From assembly GCA_024226315.1 (NCBI GenBank), contig JAAELT010000433.1, positions 1-45,593 of the forward strand: a DNA stretch of 45,593 nucleotides. The letters run 5' to 3'. A program made the position numbers and the translations under genes. This DNA comes from a bacterium. GTDB lineage: Bacteria > Acidobacteriota > Thermoanaerobaculia > Multivoradales > J023. The notes under the pieces are model-generated. The model did not search any database and was not told the origin of the DNA. It was given only the letters and a program-made list of their open reading frames with translations. This document shows, piece after piece, positions 1 through 6,600 of this stretch (the stretch's first letter is position 1; each line of letters begins with the position of its first letter).

Positions 1-5
1 AACGG

Positions 6-82
6 CTGCCTGTAGCTCAGTTGGATAGAGCGGCGGCCTTCTAAGCCGCGGGTCGGGGGTTCGAATCCCTCCAGGCAGGCCA
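6..82 (+). tRNA. tRNA-Arg (anticodon UCU)
   Basis: A full cloverleaf can be folded. The seven-base acceptor stem at 6-12 pairs perfectly with 72-78, with discriminator G79 and an encoded CCA at 80-82. The D arm follows TA at 13-14, the anticodon stem 33-37/45-49 encloses a seven-base loop with anticodon TCT at 40-42, and the T loop TTCGAAT at 60-66 is canonical. It decodes AGA. A second arginine tRNA follows 23 bp downstream. Confidence 0.95.
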
Positions 83-105
83 ACCGACCGAGATTGACAG
101 ATCAT

Positions 106-182
106 GCGCCCGTAGCTCAGCTGGATAGAGCGACGGCCTCCGGAGCCGTAGGTCACAGGTGCGGCTCCTGTCGGGCGCACCA
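106..182 (+). tRNA. tRNA-Arg (anticodon CCG) with atypical T loop
   Basis: The acceptor stem 106-112 pairs with 172-178, followed by A179 and an encoded CCA at 180-182. The anticodon arm 133-149 gives anticodon CCG at 140-142, decoding CGG. The T stem 155-159/167-171 is perfect, but the T loop at 160-166 reads TGCGGCT instead of the near-universal TTCRANY, so the T54-Psi55-C56 signature is lost. The upstream half and the acceptor closely resemble normal bacterial tRNA-Arg(CCG). The altered 3' half could be a degenerate gene or a change linked to integration, because recombinase remnants follow. Confidence 0.8.
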
Positions 183-219
183 TCCTTTCTCCCTGCGGTC
201 GAAAGTATGGCGGCCCTTC

Positions 220-272
220 AGGGATTCTGGGACGTCGCGAGCACTGCGTGCTCGCTCGGGTCGCGAATCCCT
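220..272. repeat. nested inverted repeats downstream of the tRNAs
   Basis: Two perfect inverted repeats are nested. The outer arms are AGGGATTC (220-227) and GAATCCCT (265-272). The inner arms are GCGAGCAC (237-244) and GTGCTCGC (248-255) around TGC. The segments between inner and outer arms do not pair. It could be a terminator-like or cruciform structure behind the tRNA pair, but it has no T tract. Confidence 0.5.
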
Positions 273-403
273 TTCTTCGGCGGTCGAAGACGTTGCGAGC
301 ACGGCGTCTTCATGCAGGTGATGAACGACGACGCCCGCGCCGTCTCGGCGGTGACCGGCCTCAAGCTGCAGATGGCGGGCGACGTGGATGCGCCCACGAC
401 TCC

Positions 404-583
404 TGGGCCTGCCGCCTGGAACAGGCGGAACGGCGGCTCAGCCGACTCGGGCTGGCGCAACACGGAGACGGGCGCTGGATCTTCCCCTGGCAGTGGCCGC
501 TGCTCGAAGAGGTCCACCGCTGGCTGACCTCCTACCTTGCCCACCTGAAGCGGGCGTCGAGCCACCGGCTCGTCCGCGGGCGC
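404..583 (+). pseudogene. reverse transcriptase C-terminal remnant (putative)
   Basis: Translation of this frame gives a stretch ending in WLTSYLAHLKRASSHRLV. This resembles the C-terminal end of reverse transcriptases of the diversity-generating-retroelement and related types, where a conserved SYLGHxxHAxxxRL segment follows the palm and thumb. No start, no palm motif (YxDD) and no upstream finger region are present, and the sequence upstream in this frame does not look coding. I read it as a 3' fragment left by deletion next to the tRNA locus. Homology was judged by eye from a short segment, so the assignment is tentative. Confidence 0.4.
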
Positions 584-592
584 CGCGCGTCG

Positions 593-940
593 TCAGGCGG
601 CGGCCGACTCTCGATCTTCGATCAGCTTCAAACACAGAGTGTGCATGGCTGCTAGCTCCCGCTGGTATTCCTGCTGAGCTTCTTCGGCGGGTAATGCATC
701 GAAGAGGTCCGGCAACTGCACGCCGCGGCTCATGACCTCGTCGTCGGCGTCACGCTGCAGGTGCTCCCGGACGAACAGACAATTGTCGGCGTGGAAAAGG
801 AGTCGAATCGCGTCGCTTGCGCGGATCGCTCCGCTCACCAGCGACTCGATTGCTCCCAGGCACAGGAGGGCAAACGACGCGACCCTCTGCCTCGGGTCCG
901 GCGCCTGGGAGAGCAGGGCCTCGAGATCGATTCCTGTCAT
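593..940 (-). CDS. hypothetical 115-aa protein
   Basis: A 115-residue soluble, mainly helical acidic protein with no recognised domain. Alternating hydrophobic positions in the first 60 residues (for example SFALLCLGAIESLVSG) and the codon pattern suggest real coding. Its ATG at 940 overlaps the TGA of an upstream minus-strand frame (stop at 939-937) as ATGA, which suggests translational coupling with that partner. The partner now lacks a clear start, so the pair may be a decayed two-gene operon. The function is unknown. Confidence 0.55.
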   Translation of the reverse strand: MTGIDLEALLSQAPDPRQRVASFALLCLGAIESLVSGAIRASDAIRLLFHADNCLFVREHLQRDADDEVMSRGVQLPDLFDALPAEEAQQEYQRELAAMHTLCLKLIEDRESAAA

Positions 941-1140
941 GACACGTCCTCGTAGCCGAAGAACTTCACCCCCGCAACCTGACCGGATGCGTGTTCGAAG
1001 TAGTGAACTTCACCTGTGCTGCCCTGCTTGATGACCTTCTGCCATCTGCCGGACAGCAGCTCGCGAAGGTGGCGGCGTACCGCCGGATTGCGCACTGGGT
1101 ACTTGAGTATACGCGACGTCGTCGGGGTCCAGCCTCGGAG
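937..1140 (-). pseudogene. 5'-truncated hypothetical gene
   Basis: This frame is open from a stop at 1143-1141 to the TGA at 939-937. It encodes a convincing protein-like end, including YPVRNPAVRRHLRELLSG and GEVHYFEHASGQVAGVKFF. The first possible start is a GTG at 1095, which would give only 52 residues and cut into a conserved-looking segment. The sequence immediately upstream belongs to a recombinase remnant in another frame, so the 5' end seems lost at a junction near 1130-1140. It is coupled by ATGA to the 593-940 gene. The family was not recognised. Confidence 0.45.
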
Positions 1141-1268
1141 TCAAGGTCGACGTTGCCCCACCGCAGCCCCTCTCGGCCGCCGCGCCTGTCCTTGCTCATA
1201 TGGCCGATCAGCTCGGCGCGGCGAAAGCCGGTGAGCGCCAGGAAGCGAATAGCCTCTCTATGAGCAGC
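1134..1268 (-). pseudogene. tyrosine recombinase remnant (box I region)
   Basis: The minus-strand translation contains FLALTGFRRAELIGHM and then LRWGNVDLDSE. This matches the start of the catalytic domain of tyrosine recombinases, where the first catalytic Arg lies in a motif like LLTGLRRGEILGLRWSDVDL. About ten extra residues separate the Arg helix from LRW, and no N-terminal or C-terminal parts adjoin in frame. It is a fragment of a phage- or island-type integrase and cannot be functional as it stands. Confidence 0.6.
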
Positions 1269-1338
1269 TGGCCGGCTGGCGCCCCGAGTCTGGCACTTGT
1301 ACGTCAATACGTCAATACGTGTCTGGTAGAATCCTTCC

Positions 1339-1533
1339 GTGGCCACCAAAGACCAACGCACCGGCCCGCGCGGCGGCAAGACGACCGTCTCCAAGCGGGG
1401 CCTGATCCGAAAGACGATCTGGATTCACGAAGACGAGAACGAGGCGCTGAGACGGGCGGCTTTCGAGGAGCGGAAGACCGAGACCGAGATCGTGCGAGAG
1501 CTGCTGCGTCAGCGATTTGGTCTTTCGGACTAG
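1339..1533 (+). CDS. ribbon-helix-helix DNA-binding protein (CopG/Arc-like)
   Basis: A 64-residue basic protein with a flexible N-terminus followed by RKTIWIHEDENEALRRAAFE and KTETEIVRELLRQRFGL. This is the strand-helix-helix pattern of small CopG/Arc-type regulators and antitoxins. The start is a GTG at 1339, preceded by TAGAAT at 1327-1332 with only 6 nt between, suggesting a leaderless transcript. No toxin gene directly follows; the next gene, the XRE-ImmA regulator, has its own promoter. It could be an orphan antitoxin or an accessory regulator of the decayed element. Confidence 0.75.
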   Translation: MATKDQRTGPRGGKTTVSKRGLIRKTIWIHEDENEALRRAAFEERKTETEIVRELLRQRFGLSD

Positions 1534-1567
1534 AATGCCCCACGGGCCTCGCGCTCCATCGGTTGTC

Positions 1568-1596
1568 TTGTCTTGGCACAACTGCAGCGATACAAT
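1568..1596 (+). promoter_or_regulatory. sigma70-type promoter for the XRE-ImmA gene
   Basis: TTGTCT at 1568-1573 and TACAAT at 1591-1596 are separated by 17 bp. A weak dyad (CTACG at 1616-1620, CGTAG at 1629-1633) lies between the promoter and the ribosome binding site GGAGGA (1635-1640) and could be an autoregulatory operator. Confidence 0.5.
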
Positions 1597-1644
1597 GCTC
1601 AGCGAAGCAATTAACCTACGTCCCAGGTCGTAGCGGAGGAACTT

Positions 1645-2826
1645 GTGGCGATTCTTCGCGCAGCTGTTGAGCCCGAACTTCTGATCTGGGCTCGGGAGAC
1701 CCGAGGTCTGTCGATTGAGCAGGCTGCCAAGAGCATTGGTATCTCAGAAGAGCGACTGTCTGCCTGGGAGCTCGGCAAGGCCAAGCCGACGGTTAGGCAG
1801 CTGCGTAAAGCCTCCTCGACGTACAAACGTGCGATTGGTCTCCTCTTCCTCCCCGAGCCACCGGAGGAGGACGAGGTGATCCGTGACTTCCGCCGCGCTC
1901 CTCAAACGGAATTCGAGGGTATGTCACCCGCCCTCCGGCTCGAGATTCGACTTGCCCGGGAACGGCGAGCAGAGGCCATCGATCTGGCCAAGGAGATAGG
2001 CGAGCCGTTACCTGCCTTTCGCCTTAGAGCAAGTCGTCATGAGGAGCCGATCGAAGTTGCAGCGCGGATCCGGTCTTTGCTTGGAGTATCGATCGAAGAT
2101 CAGACCGGCTGGTCTGACAAATATGACGCGTTCAACTCCTGGCGTGCGGCGATCGAACGCCAGGGAGTCTTGGTTTTCCAGACCGGCGGTCTGGTGACTT
2201 TCAAGGTGTCTCCGTTCGAGGCTCACGGCTTCTCGATCTCAGACCAGCCACTTCCTGTGATCGTGGCAAACAGCAAAGATGCAGTTACGAGAAGGTGCTT
2301 CACTCTGTTGCATGAACTGACTCACGTCGTTCTGCACAACGGAGGCTTGTGCGACTTCCACGAGGAGCCGACATCTCACCCCGAAGTGGACCGCGTCGAA
2401 GTTTTCTGCAACCGTGTAGCGGCTTCAGTGTTGGTACCAGAAGATGACCTGGTGACTCGGGCGAACCGCCTAGGCTACCGGGACCGAGAAGAATGGTCGG
2501 ATGAAGCACTAGCCAAGCTCGCTAGAGCCTTCCGTGTTAGCTGGGAGGTGGTCCTGCTCAGGCTAGTCGCGATCGGCAGAGCCAGCCAGGCCTTCTATAA
2601 AAGGTGGCAGGCGGACCATCCTTATGAGCCGGGCGACGCGAAAGGGTTCATAACTCCCGTCACGAGAGTGGTGATGAGAAACGGGCGTCTATTCACCCGC
2701 CTGGCACTAGGAGCCTACCGGAATCGGCACATCACAGTGGGTGACCTCGCGCATCTCATTGGGGAAGGGCCTCAGCACATTCAGGGAGTCGAAGAGAGGG
2801 TCTTCGACAGTCGCTACGTAGCCTAG
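1645..2826 (+). CDS. XRE-family HTH plus ImmA/IrrE metallopeptidase
   Basis: This 393-residue protein has an N-terminal helix-turn-helix (about residues 9-62, GLSIEQAAKSIGISEERLSAWE) and a C-terminal ImmA/IrrE (DUF955) zinc-peptidase domain with HELTH at residues 223-227, followed by a downstream segment with a likely third ligand (VEVFCNRVAAS). Such proteins act as regulators that cleave or bind partners, and they often pair with a PIN-like DUF4411 protein as a toxin-antitoxin-like module. GTG at 1645 is preceded by a good ribosome binding site. The DUF4411 gene starts 4 bp after its stop but is broken, so this gene may now be an orphan. Confidence 0.9.
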   Translation: MAILRAAVEPELLIWARETRGLSIEQAAKSIGISEERLSAWELGKAKPTVRQLRKASSTYKRAIGLLFLPEPPEEDEVIRDFRRAPQTEFEGMSPALRLEIRLARERRAEAIDLAKEIGEPLPAFRLRASRHEEPIEVAARIRSLLGVSIEDQTGWSDKYDAFNSWRAAIERQGVLVFQTGGLVTFKVSPFEAHGFSISDQPLPVIVANSKDAVTRRCFTLLHELTHVVLHNGGLCDFHEEPTSHPEVDRVEVFCNRVAASVLVPEDDLVTRANRLGYRDREEWSDEALAKLARAFRVSWEVVLLRLVAIGRASQAFYKRWQADHPYEPGDAKGFITPVTRVVMRNGRLFTRLALGAYRNRHITVGDLAHLIGEGPQHIQGVEERVFDSRYVA

Positions 2827-2830
2827 AGAT

Positions 2831-3246
2831 ATGGAGGGACCATCCTATTGCTTGGACTCGTCGTCGATTCTGACGGCTTGGGTAGAAAGCTACGCCCCTG
2901 ACGTCTTCCCCAGCTTTTGGGATCTGCTCACCCCGGTATTGGACGCGGGGTTGATTGTATCGCCTGAGGAAGTCAGGGAGGAACTCAAATCTCCTGCCGA
3001 CCTCAAAGCATGGGCGAAGGCGCGATCTGGGATGTTTCGAGATCTCGATCTTGAGGTTCAGGACTCGCTGAAGGTCGTAGTTGGTGACATCCAGTCAGAT
3101 GCCCGGAAACAGGGGTTCAAGCTGCGGCCGCGGGACTTACAGGCCCCGGTGGCGGTCGACCGAGGATCCCGAATCTCTGCCGTTGGTACGGTCTGCGGTC
3201 AATAAACCTACTGACCTTCATTCGCGAACAGGGCTGGCGATTCTAG
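2831..3246 (+). pseudogene. DUF4411 (PIN-like) toxin gene with internal deletion and frameshift
   Basis: The first about 95 residues (YCLDSSSILTAWVESYAPD, then EEVREELKSPADLKAWAKAR) match the start of DUF4411 proteins, which have a PIN-like nuclease fold. The family's central segment (typically a DPFVIALA-like motif and a following strand) is missing. Further downstream, another frame encodes the expected family C-terminus, RIPNLCRWYGLRSINLLTFI, ending with a TAG at 3244-3246. The original frame stops at 3203-3205. Together this shows a deletion of tens of codons near 3130-3170 plus a frameshift. The toxin is very probably dead while its upstream ImmA partner is intact. Confidence 0.7.
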
Positions 3247-3490
3247 CGCCAGGGTTGAAGATTCGGACCGATATCCGGGCTTCTCCTGAGCCTTCAAGGT
3301 GACCACGTCAGCCACGTCGCCTCCCTCGCCCAGCGCTGCCGCCAGCGTAGCAGCGATGCTCTCCGCAGCGCCCTTCTTGGGATCGCGGCTCAGATGGCTG
3401 TACCTCTCGGTCGTGCTGGTCTGGCGATGGCCAAGCAGTTCGCCGATCAACTGGTAGGAGAAGCCATGACCGAGTTGCTCTCCAGAGCGT
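3208..3490 (-). pseudogene. tyrosine recombinase C-terminal remnant
   Basis: The minus-strand translation contains HGFSYQLIGELLGHRQTSTT followed by ERYSHL. This corresponds to box II of tyrosine recombinases (LLGHxxxxTTxxYxHL), including the HxxR-type His and the nucleophilic Tyr region. The upstream frame continues, but its residues look unrelated to an integrase, and the plus strand there encodes a PIN remnant, so the N-terminal part is lost. Its end overlaps the 3' end of the DUF4411 pseudogene on the other strand. It is a second integrase relic with the same orientation as the one at 1.2 kb. Confidence 0.65.
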
Positions 3491-3507
3491 TCTAAGAGGC
3501 GTCCAAG

Positions 3508-3684
3508 TTGGCGCGGGCAGAGGTTCGAGCTGCTTTCGACGACGTCGAAGCGATGGCGAAAGCGCTCGACTCGGCCGGCATCACCTACGACTCCTTCGAC
3601 CGGCCGAGCTCCGACCTCGCTGGGGCTCTCTGGAAGGAGTATCGGCGTCGAGGCGGGAGCCGGAAGCGCCTTCGATGGAGGTGA
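3508..3684 (+). pseudogene. VapC-like PIN domain remnant
   Basis: This frame encodes EVRAAFDDVEAMAKALDSAG, then DSFDRPSSDLAGALWKEYRR followed by RGG. It resembles the middle of VapC-type PIN toxins, where an AxxAGxxYxxYRRRGG segment precedes the DxxIGAHA helix. The N-terminal Asp strand and the C-terminal acidic residues are absent, and the frame stops right after the RGG segment, so it is a fragment of a toxin gene. No antitoxin lies upstream. Confidence 0.5.
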
Positions 3685-3790
3685 TCCCATGGGCGTCAAG
3701 ACCGCGCTACGTTCGGGCTATGGGCCAGGGACCATGCCAGTCGGCTGAGCTGAATTCGGGGCGAGCAGAGCTGTCGGCGGACAAGTGCGT

Positions 3791-4141
3791 CGACACTCGG
3801 TGTCGAGGCTGTACGTCGACCGACAAAGGCGCCAGCACCCGGTGTCGGTTCCGCGGGAGGCCATCGAGACGCTGCGACACCCGGTGTCGGGCCGGGCGTC
3901 GGCTGGCAGGGTACGCCGATACGCGGTGTCCACACGGCCGGAGACGGTCGAGAGTCGGCGGCACGCGGTGACGAGTCGAACGTCGACCGACGGGGCGCGT
4001 CAGCACCGGGTGTCCGGGCTTCGGTCGGACGGCAGGGCGTGGCGGCACCGGGTGTCGGTGCGGTCGGAGTCAGCCGGGACGCGTCGACACCTGGTGTCCG
4101 GGCGTTGGCTGGCGGATACTCGACGCCAGCACGGGGTCCGG
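3791..4141. repeat. array 1: nine dyads with exact 42-bp spacing
   Basis: Nine copies of a 15-bp near-palindrome related to CGACACCCGGTGTCG start at 3791, 3833, 3875, 3917, 3959, 4001, 4043, 4085 and 4127, each exactly 42 bp from the next. The third copy is a perfect palindrome around one central base. The 27-bp intervals are diverged but share phased pieces, for example CGTCGACCGAC in intervals 1 and 5. The last copy is degenerate. The region is open in several frames on both strands, giving 14-residue repeats such as RRHPVSGR, so coding cannot be excluded. It fills the otherwise gene-free stretch 3.7-4.2 kb. Confidence 0.85.
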
Positions 4142-4185
4142 AGGGGTCTTGGCGGGCTCGGAAGGCTCGAGGACCAGGGGAAAGG

Positions 4186-4223
4186 GCCCGGGCGGCCCCC
4201 GGCGAGCCGGGAGCCGCCCGGGC
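4186..4223 (-). terminator. rho-independent-type hairpin after the truncated gene
   Basis: The arms GCCCGGGCGGC (4186-4196) and GCCGCCCGGGC (4213-4223) pair perfectly, and an inner CCCGGC/GCCGGG helix extends the stem. On the minus strand a short T tract follows. Hairpins with the same GGGCGGC/GCCGCCC core follow the related gene at 34.8 kb and the HEPN gene at 35.9 kb. Confidence 0.65.
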
Positions 4224-4234
4224 GATGCTACGCG

Positions 4235-4627
4235 TTAGGAACCGGACGCTTGCGACTCGGACGAGCCGGAGGCCGGCTCGTCAACCGGCGACTCGCCGTC
4301 GGGCGACTCGCCGTCGGGCTGTTGCTCGTCGTCGGCCGCCTGCTGCACCGACGGCCGCGGGGGACGTCGGGTCGAAGACCGAACTCGCTTGGCGAGCTCT
4401 TCCTCGCCGGCACGGAGGAAGAGCCCCTCGGCGCTCCGGCCGGCCCAGACCACAGTGCTGTTCAGCTCGTCGATCGCCTCGCGCCGGGCGAGCATCGTGC
4501 CGTCGGCACGCTTCTCCTCCTCGTCGAGCTGATCGAGCGTGGTACTGAGATCCAACCTGCCGGACTCCAGGTCGCTGGCGACCGTGGAGTAGTCGATGTT
4601 GAAACCGGCGACCTTGAGCGTGCGCGG
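4235..4627 (-). pseudogene. truncated homologue of the 33976-34797 gene
   Basis: The frame is open from a TAG at 4630-4628 to a TAA at 4237-4235. It has no ATG or GTG near its beginning; the first possible start is a TTG at 4555. Its translation (VAGFNIDYSTVASDLESGRL, later AEGLFLRAGEEELAKRVRSS) aligns with the last third of the 273-residue protein at 34 kb (TEGLFDLAGMHELAQRVRPS). Both end in an acidic Ser/Asp/Glu-rich tail followed by a similar GC-rich terminator. The N-terminal two thirds are missing, so this is a 5'-truncated copy. The function is unknown. Confidence 0.6.
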
Positions 4628-4753
4628 CTAAACCATCCCCCGCTGGCGGGACCTATGCAGATGTGGGCCGTCGAGGTTGCCGGCGGCCTTCGATTTCCGG
4701 CCTCGAGACACGGGGCTTCCGCCGGCAGCCGCTCAACTGAGACCGGAGTAGAC

Positions 4754-5071
4754 GTGCGTTTTTACTGGTTGCTCCTCGGAGTGCTCGCCGTGTGGCGGCT
4801 CACCCATCTGTTGCATGCCGAGGACGGTCCCGCGGACCTTCTCGTGCGGCTGCGTCGCGCGGCCGGCGAGGGCTTGTGGGGGCAGTTGCTCGATTGCTTC
4901 TATTGTCTGAGCGTCTGGGTCGCGGCGCCCGTGGCCCTGGTGATCGCCGCGAGCTGGATGGAGGCGGTCCTGCTCTGGCTGGCACTCTCCGGAGGCGCCA
5001 GCCTGTTGGAGCAGGCCACCGCGCCGAAGCCGGGGGCGGCGGCGACCTATTTCGAGGATCCGGAGGTGTGA
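4754..5071 (+). CDS. DUF1360-like small membrane protein
   Basis: A 105-residue protein with an N-terminal hydrophobic segment (WLLLGVLAVWRLTHLL), a central DCFYCLSVWVAAPVALVIAA containing the CxxC-W motif typical of DUF1360-type proteins, and another hydrophobic segment near residue 80. I chose the GTG at 4754 because ACCGGAG lies about 7 bp upstream and the first membrane segment begins directly after it. The frame is open much further upstream, through the 42-bp array, but that part is not protein-like for this family. It is followed 2 bp later by another small gene. Such pairs occur in prophage-like and mobile contexts. Confidence 0.7.
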   Translation: MRFYWLLLGVLAVWRLTHLLHAEDGPADLLVRLRRAAGEGLWGQLLDCFYCLSVWVAAPVALVIAASWMEAVLLWLALSGGASLLEQATAPKPGAAATYFEDPEV

Positions 5072-5073
5072 TC

Positions 5074-5352
5074 ATGTGTTGTGGCGGAAAGCGGCAAAGC
5101 TTCCATACACCCGAGCGGGGCGGCACCTGGAGGGTCACCCAGCCCCCACCGCCGCCGGGCCCCCGCCGGGCCTTCAAGCCGAGCTTCGTATACTTCGAGT
5201 ACACCGGCCGCACCGGCATGACCGTGCTCGGTGGGGCGACGGGCCAGCGCTACCGCTTCGCCGCGAGCGGCGCCCGGGTAGCCGTCGATCGGCGGGACGC
5301 GGGCTCGCTGTCGGCGGTACCGGGATTGCGGATGACCAACCTGGGGCGGTAG
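5074..5352 (+). CDS. small Cys-containing hypothetical protein
   Basis: A 92-residue protein beginning MCCGGKRQ, with a proline-rich linker and a C-terminal beta-rich part (FVYFEYTGRTGMTVLGGATG, then YRFAASGARVAVD). The ATG at 5074 follows the stop of the DUF1360-like gene by 2 bp, so the two are co-transcribed. I recall the short-beta-domain-after-MCCGG pattern from phage-associated small proteins, but no function is known. It is the last gene before the oppositely oriented ATPase gene. Confidence 0.6.
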   Translation: MCCGGKRQSFHTPERGGTWRVTQPPPPPGPRRAFKPSFVYFEYTGRTGMTVLGGATGQRYRFAASGARVAVDRRDAGSLSAVPGLRMTNLGR

Positions 5353-5384
5353 AGCGTTGATCATCGCGCTTCGGCTCGGTCTTG

Positions 5385-6521
5385 TCAGCACAGCTCTTCG
5401 ATGAGCTCCGCCAGACCGACGAACCGCACCGGGAGGTCACGGTAGCGACGCTCGTAGCCGCGGTCGACATCGGCGGCTACAACGAAGTTGTCCCCCTCCG
5501 GGTAGCGATTGCGAAACGCCCTCAGGTTGTCGCCGTCGAAGTCGTTGGCCGACCACTTGCACTCGATGGTGATCGGTGGCTTTCCCCGGCGCGTGATCAC
5601 GAAGTCGATCTCGTTGCCGTGCTTGCTGCGCCAGTAATGAAGGTCGCGCGGGGACCTGTGGCTGTGGATCTCGTTGAGCACGAAGTGCTCCCAGAGGATC
5701 CCCATGTCCTCGGACCGTAGCCGTTCCCAGCCGCGGAAGTAGCAGACGAAGCCGGTGTCGAAGCCGTAGACCTTCGGCGCCGAGACGATCTCGGTGGTGC
5801 GGGAGGTGCTGAACGGCCGGATGACGTGGGCCACGAAAGTCGATTCGAGGACCGCGAGGTAGTTGGAGATCGTGGTGCGGCTCACCTCGCACGGGCGGGC
5901 GAAGCGCGTCGCCTCGAACAAGCCGCCGCTCTGCGCCAGCAGCAGCTCGGCGAAGCGCAGGAACGAGTGGCGTTTCTCGAGCCGGAATAGATCCAGGATG
6001 TCTTTGGCCCAGAAGGCGTCGAACCATTCCTGGAACTCCCGCTCGGGCAACGGGTCGGCCAGGAAGAAGGGGGGCAGCCCGCCGTGGAGGAAGCGGTGGG
6101 CGGGGTCGGGGTTGCCGAAGTCGTCGAGGTCGGCCGAGCTCATCGGCGTCAGCCAGAGCTCTTCCTTGCGCCCGGTCAGCGTATCCCTGAACCGGGCCGA
6201 CGCGCCGAGCGTGGAGGAGCCGGTGGCCACGATCCGGACATCCGGATGATGGTCGGCGGCGATCTTCAGCAGCTCGGACGGATTCGGCAGCCGGTGGACC
6301 TCGTCGAGCACTACTCGCCGGCCGCCGAGCCGATCGAGAAACGCTTCGGGATCCTCCAGCTGGCGGCGAACCCGGGGCAGCTCGCAATCGAAGTACTCGA
6401 CGTCGTCGAGACTCTGGCAAAGCCAGGTCTTGCCCACCCGTCGCACGCCCATGAGCCAGATCACCGAGCGTCTCTGCCAAGCGTTCTCGATGCATTGGAT
6501 CCAGGATCTGCGCTGAACCAT
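5385..6521 (-). CDS. AAA_14 / DUF4143 ATPase
   Basis: This 378-residue protein has a Walker A GVRRVGKT (residues 25-32), a Walker B VVLDEVHRLP, sensor-like VATGSS, and a C-terminal DUF4143 domain with a nuclease-like EIDFVI...ITIECKW pattern. These predicted ATPases are widespread in accessory regions and are often near toxin-antitoxin genes. I chose ATG 6521 (MVQRRSW) because family members start right before the RRSWIQ segment. In-frame ATGs at 6539 and 6572 exist, but that stretch is made of operator-like inverted repeats. Its promoter region is shared with the divergent VapBC operon. Confidence 0.85.
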   Translation of the reverse strand: MVQRRSWIQCIENAWQRRSVIWLMGVRRVGKTWLCQSLDDVEYFDCELPRVRRQLEDPEAFLDRLGGRRVVLDEVHRLPNPSELLKIAADHHPDVRIVATGSSTLGASARFRDTLTGRKEELWLTPMSSADLDDFGNPDPAHRFLHGGLPPFFLADPLPEREFQEWFDAFWAKDILDLFRLEKRHSFLRFAELLLAQSGGLFEATRFARPCEVSRTTISNYLAVLESTFVAHVIRPFSTSRTTEIVSAPKVYGFDTGFVCYFRGWERLRSEDMGILWEHFVLNEIHSHRSPRDLHYWRSKHGNEIDFVITRRGKPPITIECKWSANDFDGDNLRAFRNRYPEGDNFVVAADVDRGYERRYRDLPVRFVGLAELIEELC

Positions 6522-6568
6522 ATGCAAGTAGGCTTGCATATGGTTCAGCCAAACGCAAGTGAGCTTGC
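6513..6568. promoter_or_regulatory. two GCAAG-N4-CTTGC dyads over the ATPase start
   Basis: The first dyad is perfect over 16 bp: arms 6513-6528 and 6533-6548 around TAGG, with the core GCAAG-TAGG-CTTGC. The second has the core GCAAG-TGAG-CTTGC at 6555-6568 with weaker flanks. Their centres are 31 bp apart, about three helical turns. The first dyad covers the start codon of the ATPase gene, so a bound repressor would probably block its expression. Confidence 0.7.
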
Positions 6569-6600
6569 ACATAGTTCATTGGATGACAGGCTGAAGAGTC

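Noticed and set aside
3791..4141. CRISPR array
   Set aside because: The conserved part is only about 15 bp and palindromic, the intervals are related to each other, and no cas gene is present.
3785..4753. Upstream extension of the DUF1360-like gene through the 42-bp array
   Set aside because: The frame is open, but the repeat part is open in other frames too. The DUF1360-like protein has a suitable start with a ribosome binding site at 4754.
4754..5352. A resident prophage
   Set aside because: Two small phage-like genes are not accompanied by capsid, tail, terminase or lysis genes in the window.
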